Source of the DNA: an uncultured Clostridia bacterium
GTDB taxonomy: Bacteria > Bacillota > Clostridia > TANB77 > CAG-508
Direction: 5' to 3'
DNA length: 49,859 nt
Assembly: GCA_947623865.1 (NCBI GenBank)
Contig: CANQIC010000011.1
Coordinates: 1 to 49,859, forward strand
Made by a program: the position numbers and the translations under genes. This document shows positions 1-6,583 of this stretch, piece by piece. Within the stretch, counting starts at the first letter, position 1, and each line of letters opens with the position of its first letter. The notes under the pieces are model-generated. The model was not told the origin of the DNA and ran no database searches. It saw only the letters and a list, made by a program, of their open reading frames with translations.

Positions 1-30
1 TTTAAACTCATCTGAATAATGTTTTCCCAT
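1..30 (-). CDS. IS3-family transposase OrfA, N-terminal fragment
   Basis: Only the first ten codons are inside the window (MGKHYSDEFK), running off the left edge. They match the start of IS3-family OrfA proteins, which bind the terminal repeats and are expressed with OrfB by -1 frameshifting to give the transposase. The ATG at 28-30 is preceded by a good ribosome site. Whether the element is intact cannot be seen from here. Confidence 0.65.
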   Translation of the reverse strand, partial: MGKHYSDEFK

Positions 31-120
31 TAAAATAACACCTACCTTTCGATAAGTGTTATTCTATCACATAAACTCTTTTTTTTCTTGTGAACTAATT
101 GGGGTTCACTTCATTTGACA
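1..120 (-). mobile_element. end of an IS3-family insertion sequence (partial)
   Basis: The left edge of the window cuts an IS3-family element. On the minus strand an ORF starts at position 30 (ATG) and reads MGKHYSDEFK before leaving the window, the usual opening of IS3-family OrfA (helix-turn-helix transposase subunit). A ribosome site (GGTAGGTG) lies just upstream. The minus-strand sequence from position 120, TGTCAAATGAAGTGAACCCC, resembles IS3-type terminal inverted repeats (TG start, GAACCCC core). The outer boundary at about 120 is an estimate because the other end and the target duplication lie outside the window. Confidence 0.7.
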
Positions 121-222
121 CTTTTTTATTCCGTGGAAATATAGATAGCATAGCCTTATTGTATTTGAAAAATCTTATATTATTTCTAGATAAAAATGGA
201 TTTTTTTCTATATCTATATAAT

Positions 223-251
223 AAAAAATCCTAAACAAGTTAGGATTTTTT
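223..251. terminator. intrinsic terminator after carD
   Basis: A 12-bp perfect stem (AAAAAATCCTAA / TTAGGATTTTTT) with a short loop. The A and T runs on both sides let it work in either direction. It ends the minus-strand carD transcript and separates it from the IS element. Confidence 0.85.
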
Positions 252-262
252 ATTGTAATTTA

Positions 263-826
263 CTAATTTTGAATTCCATTAAAAGGTATAAATTTTTTAA
301 CTACATTATCTGGTGTACTGTTTCCAATATTTTTGCTATATTCTGCAAATGAATTATTTATGGTATTATTAACTAGTTCTTCCATTTCATCTTTATTAGA
401 ATTTTCAGCAAGTGTTAATTCACTAACTAATATTTGTTTTGCATTCAATAACATCTTCTTTTCACCTGTTGAAAGTCCTTTTTCTTTTTGCTTAAAGCTC
501 AAATTTCTTACAACATCTGCTACTTCATAAACATCTCCACTTTTCATTTTTTCCATATTATCTCTATATCTTTTATTCCAATTCATATCCATCTCTGTAG
601 AATCTGTTTCCAATACTTTAAAAACTTTACCTGCTGCTTCTTTATCTATAATATCTCTTACTCCAATTCCTTCAGCCTTTGATGTAGGTACCATAACTTT
701 TACTTCACCTGGCATTTTGATTATGTAGTAAGCTTGTTTTTCTCCTAAAATATCCTTTTCCTCAATACTTTCTATTGTTCCAGCCCCATGCATTGGGTAC
801 ACAACTTTATCACCAATATTAAACAT
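263..826 (-). CDS. carD: CarD/CdnL-family RNA polymerase-binding transcription regulator
   Basis: 187 residues. The N-terminal RNAP-interacting (Tudor-like) domain is plain: MFNIGDKVVYPMHGAGTI, a sequence typical of CarD/CdnL/TRCF-like proteins, followed by an alpha-helical C-terminal DNA-contacting domain. Members bind the beta subunit of RNA polymerase and stabilise open complexes at rRNA and housekeeping promoters. I chose the ATG at 824-826, not the upstream in-frame codon, because AAGGAGTGAC lies just before it and the conserved domain begins at once. It has its own sigma-A promoter (873-901) and a strong terminator. Length is normal for the family, though the last 25 residues are poorly conserved. 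Confidence 0.9.
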   Translation of the reverse strand: MFNIGDKVVYPMHGAGTIESIEEKDILGEKQAYYIIKMPGEVKVMVPTSKAEGIGVRDIIDKEAAGKVFKVLETDSTEMDMNWNKRYRDNMEKMKSGDVYEVADVVRNLSFKQKEKGLSTGEKKMLLNAKQILVSELTLAENSNKDEMEELVNNTINNSFAEYSKNIGNSTPDNVVKKFIPFNGIQN

Positions 827-872
827 ATAGGTCACTCCTTTTTTAATCTTTTTTACTATCTCAACCTTTCTT

Positions 873-901
873 ATTATACCATAAAATTGATTGTAAGTCA
901 A
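873..901 (-). promoter_or_regulatory. sigma-A promoter of carD
   Basis: Minus strand: -35 TTGACT (896-901), 17-bp spacer, -10 TATAAT (873-878), about 45 bases upstream of the carD start. Confidence 0.8.
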
Positions 902-932
902 AGGAATTTTTGGAATATTTTACATAATTTTT

Positions 933-1391
933 TTAATTTGTTGAACCAAATCCACCTGTTCTTTCCCCTTCAGCCATATCATTATCTGTTACTAAATATT
1001 TTTGGAACATAGCTTGTCCAATTCTTTCACCTTTTTTTATTTCTATGTCTTCATCCTTTAAATTATAAAAAGCAAACATTATATGTCCATCATTATCAGG
1101 ATTTCCATAATAATCACTATCTACTATTCCTATACTATTAGCCAATACTAATCCTTTTTTACCTGGATTAGAACTTCTATTTGCAAGTATCAAAACCTCA
1201 TCAGATTCCATATATGCTTTTAGTCCAGTTTTTACTAATACTGGTTTTTGTCCTAGTTTAAATGCTGGAACAACACAATCTTCTGCAGCTTCTATGTCAT
1301 ATCCTGCTGAATTTTTTGTTGATCTTATTGGTAAGTTTATATTTGCACTTTCAAATCCTTTTGCAATTTCAAATCCACGTTTTTTATTCAT
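933..1391 (-). CDS. dut: dUTP diphosphatase (trimeric dUTPase)
   Basis: 152 residues. Hydrolyses dUTP to dUMP and pyrophosphate, keeping uracil out of DNA and feeding dTMP synthesis. The five trimeric dUTPase motifs are visible in order: SAGYDIEA (motif 1), NRSSNPGKKG (motif 2), GIVDSDYYG (motif 3, with the catalytic Asp), ERIGQAMF (motif 4) and RTGGFGSTN (motif 5, the C-terminal flap). Start ATG at 1389-1391 with an AGAGG ribosome site. Own promoter at 1433-1461. It is divergent from feoA. Length and motifs are normal, so the enzyme should be active. Confidence 0.94.
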   Translation of the reverse strand: MNKKRGFEIAKGFESANINLPIRSTKNSAGYDIEAAEDCVVPAFKLGQKPVLVKTGLKAYMESDEVLILANRSSNPGKKGLVLANSIGIVDSDYYGNPDNDGHIMFAFYNLKDEDIEIKKGERIGQAMFQKYLVTDNDMAEGERTGGFGSTN

Positions 1392-1432
1392 AATTTATAT
1401 ACCTCTTTCTTTTAATTTCATATTTCTTTTAC

Positions 1433-1461
1433 ATTATATATTTTTTGACAGTAGGTGTCAA
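1433..1461. promoter_or_regulatory. dut promoter overlapping a TTGACA-N5-TGTCAA dyad
   Basis: Minus strand: -35 TTGACA (1456-1461), 17-bp spacer, -10 TATAAT (1433-1438) for dut. The -35 is one arm of a perfect dyad TTGACA-GTAGG-TGTCAA (1445-1461). The other arm is a plus-strand TTGACA that could serve feoA. A dyad over the divergent dut/feoA start region could be an operator; it does not look like a classical Fur box. Confidence 0.6.
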
Positions 1462-1543
1462 TTATTAATATTTTTTCATATATTAATAACAAGAAATTAT
1501 AATTTACCTATGTTCATAATATTTTTAACATATGGAGGATACA

Positions 1544-1774
1544 ATGAAAAATACAACTTTAGATAAATTAGATATAAATGAATGCGCTATTATTTTGGAT
1601 TTAAAATGTAAAGGAGATTTAAGAAGAAGACTTTTAGATTTAGGATTAGTTAATGGAACAAATATAAAAGTAATTTTCAAAAGCCCTATGGGAAATCCAG
1701 TAGCTTATGAAGTACGAGGAACAACGATAGCTTTAAGAAAAGAAGATTCTAAACTAATAAACATTAAATACTAA
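1544..1774 (+). CDS. feoA: FeoA, ferrous iron transport accessory protein
   Basis: 76 residues forming one small SH3-like FeoA domain. Conserved features: L-x-L-K-C-KGD near the start, RRRLLDLGLVNGT, a basic patch (KVIFKSPMGNPVAYEVRGTT) and the closing IALRKED. FeoA is a cytosolic partner of the FeoB ferrous-iron permease. The ATG at 1544 was chosen because GGAGG sits seven bases upstream; an in-frame ATG at 1532 overlaps that ribosome site. It lies directly before feoB, as in most Clostridia, separated by a structured intergenic segment (1779-1844). Confidence 0.92.
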   Translation: MKNTTLDKLDINECAIILDLKCKGDLRRRLLDLGLVNGTNIKVIFKSPMGNPVAYEVRGTTIALRKEDSKLINIKY

Positions 1775-1778
1775 ATGG

Positions 1779-1844
1779 ATGAAAATGTGTACGAAATGCG
1801 ACAAAATGTCGCATGGGAACAGTATCCCAATGTCACATTTTCAT
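1779..1844 (+). other. structured RNA (three-way junction) between feoA and feoB
   Basis: Three nested stems can be drawn by eye: an outer 11-bp stem ATGAAAATGTG (1779-1789) with CACATTTTCAT (1834-1844), enclosing hairpin ATGCGAC-aaaat-GTCGCAT (1796-1814) and hairpin TGGGA-acagta-TCCCA (1814-1829). The 3' side runs into a T-rich stretch, so it could act as a partial terminator or attenuator setting the feoA:feoB ratio. I could not match it with confidence to a known riboswitch family. Confidence 0.6.
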
Positions 1845-1877
1845 TTTTATTACATACATTATACCAGAGGTGATTTT

Positions 1878-3192
1878 ATGGGGCTTACTTCTAGTTCAAC
1901 TGGTAGTAAATTGCTAAGTGATGATATAGAAGTTTTAAAAGATAAATGTGATTATACTATTGCAATTGCCCGGGAATCCCAATGTAGGAAAAAGTACTGT
2001 TTTTAATTCACTTACAGGACTTCACCAACATACTGGGAATTGGCCTGGAAAAACAGTTAGTAATGCAATGGGAATTACCAATTTCATGGATAAGGATTTC
2101 CTCTTAGTAGATATTCCTGGTACATATTCTATTATGTCTAATTCTCAAGAAGAAGAGATAGCTAGAGATTATATATGTTTTGGTAATCCAGATTGCACGG
2201 TTGTTGTAGTTGATAGTACTTGTCTAGAAAGAAATTTGAATTTAGTTTATCAAATATTAGAAATAACTAATAAAGTAGTTGTTTGTGTAAATCTACTTGA
2301 TGAAGCTAAAAAAAAAGGTATTGAAATTGATTTGAATAAATTATCTTCTGAGTTAGGTGTTCCTGTTGTTGGTACTATTGCAAGAAAAAAGAAAACTTTA
2401 AAAAATTTAATGCAAAACATTTATGATGTTTGCTCTTCAAATAAAAACAAGAAATACTTCAAAATACAATATGGAGATGACATCGAAAATTCTATTAATA
2501 TATTAGAGAAAGATGTTAGAGATTTACTACAAAATCATGAATTTAATAATTATAGGTGGATCACTTTAAAACTTTTGGAAGGAAATAAAAAAATTATCTC
2601 ATCAATAGAAAATTATTTAGATTTAAAATTGTTGGGAAATGAAACTATACAAAATAGTTTATCTAAAGCAAAAGAGTTGTTAATAAAAAATGATATTACT
2701 TCATCATCTTTTAAAGATAAAATAGTTTCTACCATTATGTTTCATGGTGAAACTATTGCTCTTAAGGTAACAAGTTGTAAAAGGCTTGATTATAATTATA
2801 AAAATAATAAAATAGATAAAATTCTTACTTCAAAACTAACTGGTATTCCTATAATGCTTCTATTTTTTGCAATGATTTTTTGGATTACTATTACTGGTGC
2901 AAATTATCCGTCTCAGATGCTTTCTAATTCTTTCAATTATATTGAAGCAAAACTTGTATATCTTTTTGAAAGTTTTAATAGCCCAAATTGGCTAATTTCT
3001 ATGCTAATATATGGAATGTATAGAACTTTAGGTTGGGTTGTAGCTGTTATGCTCCCACCTATGGCAATATTCTTTCCTTTATTCACAATATTAGAGGATT
3101 TAGGTTATCTTCCAAGAATTGCTTTTAACTTAGATGGCTTTTTTAGAAAAGCATGTACTTCTGGAAAGCAGGCTCTTACCATGTGCATGGGA
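1878..3192 (+). pseudogene. feoB: feoB, 5' part, interrupted by the 11.4-kb island
   Basis: N-terminal two thirds of the FeoB ferrous-iron GTPase-permease. ATG at 1878 after AGAGGTGATTTT. The G1 loop (GNPNVGKST) is in another frame from the first 31 codons: the phase-zero codon at 1971-1973 is CGG, and skipping its C gives ..IAIA-GNPNVGKST. Then come G3 (DIPGTYS), the G4-like VNLLDEAKKKG region, the helical spacer, and the first membrane segments up to TMCMG, where the island is inserted at the 17-bp att repeat (3176-3192). Past the junction the frame reads antisense recombinase sequence and stops at 3310-3312. The 3' part is at 14608-15460; excision would rejoin the two parts in frame. The rejoined and corrected protein would have about 715 residues, normal for FeoB. 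Confidence 0.9.
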
Positions 3193-4862
3193 GTGACAAA
3201 GTTGGAGTTTTTTATAATCAGTCTTTTTGTTTTGCACTATTTGACTGATTTGCCTGGGTTCTTGCAGACTACCAATATTTATTATTTTATTTCCTGCAAG
3301 TATTATTTTTAATTCTGCCTCTTTCCTATTTTCTTTTTCTATTACAATTATTTTGTCTAATAACTCTTCTATGTAATTTTCTAAATTATCATTTGTTATA
3401 TTTAATTCTCTTATGATATTTTCTTTTAACATTTTGCTATGATCTTTATTATTTTTTTCTGTTATTTTCTTACTTTCTATTTCCTTTAATTTTATTTTTA
3501 TTTGCTCAATTTGTTTTTCAATAATTACTTTCTTGTTTGACAAATCTTCTTTGCTTAAAAGTCCATCTAGTGCTAAATCCAGTAGTTTATCTTGTCTTTT
3601 TCTAAGTACATCTAATTCTATTTGTAATTTATTTTCTCTCTCTATGTTTTCTTCTGTTTTTGATAAATCTTGATAAAATGATAATAGTTCTTCACAAATT
3701 TCTTCTTTGTAGATTTCATAAGTTTTAAATACAGATAGAAAAATATCATAAAGTTCTTCTTCTTTAAAGCAAGCAGGAATACAACTTTTTTTCCCAGTTT
3801 TATGAAAGTCAGAACAGTACCAAAAGGTCACATCTTTTTTATCTTTATAATGTCTTATTTTTCTTACAAAACCACATTCGTGTTTTTCACAATATAACTT
3901 GCCTGACAATGGGTACTTAGTTTGGTGCTTTTGATACATCTTTGCCGATTTACTTCTAGCAAGTAATTTTTGATTTGCTTTTTCCCACAGTTCTTCAGAA
4001 ATAATTGGTGGTACTTTTTCATAATCCTTAAAAACTTTCCACTTAGATTGTTCATTAAAATTTCTCTTTTTACTTCTATAATCTACTACTGTTGAAAGTC
4101 CTCCTGTGTAATAGCCCTTGTATTTTGGATTTTGAATTATCTTTTTTAAAGTGTTTTGATGAATAGGATTTCCGATTTCGATTGTAATAACCTTTTTGCT
4201 GTAAAGCCGAAGATAATTTTTTAAGTCCTATTTTACTATCATTTGCATACATATCAAAAATTTCTCTAATCAATTCCGCTTCTTTCTCATCTATTACAAG
4301 CCTTCCTTTATCTTTTTTATACCCCCATATATTATCTGTACCTAAAACCGTTCCCTTTTCTATTGCCCTCTTAAATCCAAACTTCGTTCTTTCTGATATT
4401 TTGCGGACTTCATCTTGCGCCATACTAGACATGATTGTAAGCCTTAATTCTCCATCATTTGATGCTGTAACAATATTGTCTGATAAGAAATACACACAAA
4501 CATCATATTCTAATAATTTTCTAGTATATAGCAGACTGTCTATAGTATCACGAGAAAATCTAGATACCTCTTTTGCAACAATTAGGTCGAACTTTTTGTT
4601 CTTTGCATCTTCTATCATTTTCATAAAATTTTCTCTTTTTAAAGAAGTTGTCCCGACTTATTCCTTCATCTACATAACCATATATAAAAGTCCAATTTGC
4701 ATTTTTCCTAATATAATCTTCAAAAAAAGTAACTTGATTTTTCAAAGAATTAATTTGTTCTTCTTTTTCAGTAGAAACTCTTGCATAGTAACTAACTTTA
4801 AGTGGCAACTCAAATATTGTTTTTCCATTTGCTAAAGCTTGTTTCATTTCATATAGTGTCAA
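3130..4862 (-). CDS. large serine recombinase (site-specific integrase), two +1 shift sites
   Basis: About 576 residues once two +1 shifts are allowed. Order: N-terminal resolvase domain with the catalytic serine in YYARVST (about residue 30); DEGISG motif; recombinase domain with the GYYTGG motif; zinc ribbon (CEKHECG..YCSDF..C); a long coiled coil; C-terminal tail. The phase-zero frame meets CGG at 4655-4653 (AGT-C-GGG, restoring DEGISG-TTS) and at 4174-4172 (AAT-C-GGA, restoring RN-GNP). Skipping C at both joins all parts, and no other break is present. The gene ends beyond attL: its last codons and stop (3130) are feoB sequence. The start ATG at 4862 follows a ribosome site (AAAGGAGAG). 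It probably catalyses integration and excision of the island. Confidence 0.88.
3176..3192. repeat. attL of the feoB island
   Basis: 17-bp repeat TTACCATGTGCATGGGA, identical to attR at 14608-14624. Its heart, CCATG-TG-CATGG, is a perfect dyad around a central TG, the arrangement expected for a large serine recombinase that exchanges strands at a central dinucleotide. In feoB it encodes TMCMG. Confidence 0.88.
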
Positions 4863-4878
4863 TACATCACTCTCCTTT

Positions 4879-4988
4879 AAATTGTTGTTTGTGAGAGGAA
4901 AATCCTAGGGACTGTCCCTAAAAATCACCAATTTTGGGGATTTTTGGGACTGTCCTGAATTTTCCGAACATGAAACAAACAACAATTT
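4879..4988. repeat. MITE-like palindromic repeat, ends AAATTGTTGTTTGT
   Basis: A 110-bp unit with perfect 14-bp inverted ends (AAATTGTTGTTTGT at 4879-4892, its complement at 4975-4988). The interior is itself dyadic: GGGACTGTCCC, CCAATTTTGG and a second GGGACTGTCC. The ends are shared with repeats at 24376, 27958, 31323, 41944 and 43505. No coding capacity. Confidence 0.75.
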
Positions 4989-5070
4989 GCATTAAATTTA
5001 AAATCTATTCCAATTAATACTTTTTATATTGTATTAAAGCAATATAATTTAACTCAATACTGAAGTGCCT

Positions 5071-5211
5071 TTATTTTTTATTCTCTTCAAATAGCAATTT
5101 ATCAATCTTTTTTGAGGTTTGCTCATATGAATTTTTATCAATTACATTCTTGTTATATAACAATTTATTAACAACATATTCTATCGTTAGTTTAATGTAT
5201 CTATCTTCCAA
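5071..5211 (-). CDS. small ORF upstream of the recombinase (hypothetical)
   Basis: 46 codons if it starts at TTG (5209-5211), with AGGTGA six bases upstream. The product is lysine-rich and probably two-helical (IEYVVNKLLYNKNVIDKNSY..KKIDKLL split by a short turn). Small helical proteins of this kind often precede serine recombinases in clostridial elements, and the layout recalls SHOCT-like domains, but similarity is weak and the start codon is unusual. It could be a remnant. Confidence 0.35.
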   Translation of the reverse strand: MEDRYIKLTIEYVVNKLLYNKNVIDKNSYEQTSKKIDKLLFEENKK

Positions 5212-5407
5212 TAGATGTCACCTGTATATATTTATTTAAGAAGAACTTGTACTATTCCAATAAGTCCTTCTAATATATATACATTGTTTTTCTTTGCAAA
5301 ATTCTCGCCAATTTTTTAAAAAACTAAGTTTTTACATTAGACGAATATGATAAAATACAAATTTACATATCAAATTTTACTGTCTATCATATTTTTTGCA
5401 CATAAAT
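5212..5407. other. AT-rich intergenic stretch in the island
   Basis: No ORF with a ribosome site or recognisable protein is visible here. The sequence is AT-rich and may hold the promoter for the leftward small ORF and recombinase, but no -35/-10 pair is convincing. Confidence 0.4.
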
Positions 5408-5430
5408 AGGGATTGGCAATGCCAATCCCT
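5408..5430. terminator. hairpin 3' of the tRNA-like gene
   Basis: A near-perfect palindrome (AGGGATTGGCA / TGCCAATCCCT, about 10-11 bp) lies 14 bases past the 3' end of the tRNA-like sequence on its strand. There is no clear T-run, so it may be a processing or stability hairpin rather than a strong terminator. Confidence 0.45.
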
Positions 5431-5443
5431 GCTAGAAGTTAGT

Positions 5444-5517
5444 AACAAAGTGTGAGATTCGAACTCACGACACCAAGTAAGGCTATTGTGGTATTTTACC
5501 AACTAAACTAACTTTGC
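5444..5517 (-). tRNA. tRNA-like gene (tRNA-Gly-like) with an enlarged anticodon arm
   Basis: Reads as a near-complete tRNA on the minus strand. Acceptor GCAAAGT pairs with ACTTTGT (one G-T pair); D arm GTTT-AGTTGGTA-AAAT; T arm GTGAG-TTCGAAT-CTCAC; TGTC variable loop; discriminator T; no encoded CCA. The anticodon arm is 19 nt instead of 17 (5491-5473): only CCA/TGG pair cleanly, leaving a loop of 9 nt or more containing AGCC. The D arm, variable loop, T arm and T73 resemble bacterial tRNA-Gly, and GCC in the loop would be a glycine anticodon. Acceptor pairing also extends four bases beyond the mature ends (AGTA/TACT). It may be a degenerate island-borne tRNA or a functional tRNA with unusual decoding; the sequence alone does not decide. 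Confidence 0.5.
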
Positions 5518-5687
5518 TACTTTTTTCAAAGTATTACATATTAGTAACACAAAGATATATTACCATAATTTTAAATATTTGTCAATATTTCTTGCTTTTA
5601 TGTATACTAATGTGATATAATGTGAATGCTAAATTTTTTGAAGAGGCATTTGCCTCAATATCAATCTATAATAAGGAGGATTTCAAA

Positions 5688-6500
5688 ATGAGTAAAGGCA
5701 ACATGGTGGACAAGCCTAGTGGTACTTCTAAATTGGCACAACTGCGCCAAAACAGAGGTATTAAGAAACAAGAAGTGGACATTGAGAAAGCAATTGATGG
5801 ATTTGTAGCGTCTATTGATAGTCAAACAATGATGGCAGAAATTGCACGGAATTCTGCTATAGTAAATTTGATTATCGATAATAGTGGATCTATGGAGGGA
5901 ACTGCTAACCCTATTGCAGAGGAGATAAATTGCTTTGCCCAAAAACAAGCGGCAAAGCTTTATACGACGATGCTTTCACTTACTTTGTTTAATACTATGG
6001 TTGATCCGAAATTCGGCAAACTAAACGTAAAACAATTCGTACCTATTTCCCCTTGGTGGTGCGATGGAGGCACTAACATCTATGATGCTATAATTAGTGC
6101 CATTACTCCAATTCTTCCAACAGATGCTAATCACAGACTACACTTGATTGTAACTGACGGGCAGAACGGAAGAAGTAATCACACTCAAGAAGAGGTGAGA
6201 AATTTAATAGCAAGCAGAAGTGGTGAGCATATTTTCTTATTATACCATGATGAGTATAATAGAAAAGGCAGTGCTCAGGAATATGCAACAGAACTGGGAA
6301 TTAAACCAGAGAATTCCGTGAACTTTGATCCTTATGGAGATGGTATAAAAATTATCTTTCAAACGATTGAAGGTCTTCTGGATAGCCTTCGTACAGATGG
6401 CGTAATTCCTAAGGATTGGGCAAAAGCAATAGAAGCACATAGGGCTGACCCTATGCGTGTTAAAGCAAGAGAAACTAAGTACCTTGGGTCAAGTTTCTAA
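5688..6500 (+). CDS. von Willebrand factor A domain protein, partner of the J-domain gene
   Basis: 270 residues, cytosolic (no signal peptide or membrane segment). The N-terminal 50 residues are charged; then a vWA fold with a MIDAS motif DNSGSM at about residues 64-69, a second MIDAS threonine in GGTNIYDA, and VTDGQNG. Such proteins bind divalent metal and mediate protein contacts, as in the ter stress cluster, but no specific family is named here. The ATG at 5688 was chosen for AAGGAGG eight bases upstream. The J-domain gene follows after 83 bp on the same strand. Codon 54 is CGG (5847-5849) read in frame as Arg with coherent coding on both sides, unlike the chromosomal genes. CGC/CGT use and higher GC support foreign origin. 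Confidence 0.75.
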   Translation: MSKGNMVDKPSGTSKLAQLRQNRGIKKQEVDIEKAIDGFVASIDSQTMMAEIARNSAIVNLIIDNSGSMEGTANPIAEEINCFAQKQAAKLYTTMLSLTLFNTMVDPKFGKLNVKQFVPISPWWCDGGTNIYDAIISAITPILPTDANHRLHLIVTDGQNGRSNHTQEEVRNLIASRSGEHIFLLYHDEYNRKGSAQEYATELGIKPENSVNFDPYGDGIKIIFQTIEGLLDSLRTDGVIPKDWAKAIEAHRADPMRVKARETKYLGSSF

Positions 6501-6583
6501 AAAGAGAATGCTGCCAAATAAGTTAATTTACAAATTTGGCAGTATTTTAAACATAAGGTAAATGAATTGGAGGGATAATAATA

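Noticed and set aside
1779-1844. NiCo (czcD) riboswitch upstream of feoB
   Set aside because: GGGAACAG is suggestive, but the structure is too short and lacks the repeated conserved modules, so I list it only as a structured RNA.
3130-4055. Two separate overlapping recombinase-like ORFs (3130-3939 and 3864-4055)
   Set aside because: The first is the in-frame continuation of the recombinase after its second +1 site; the second is an out-of-frame shadow.
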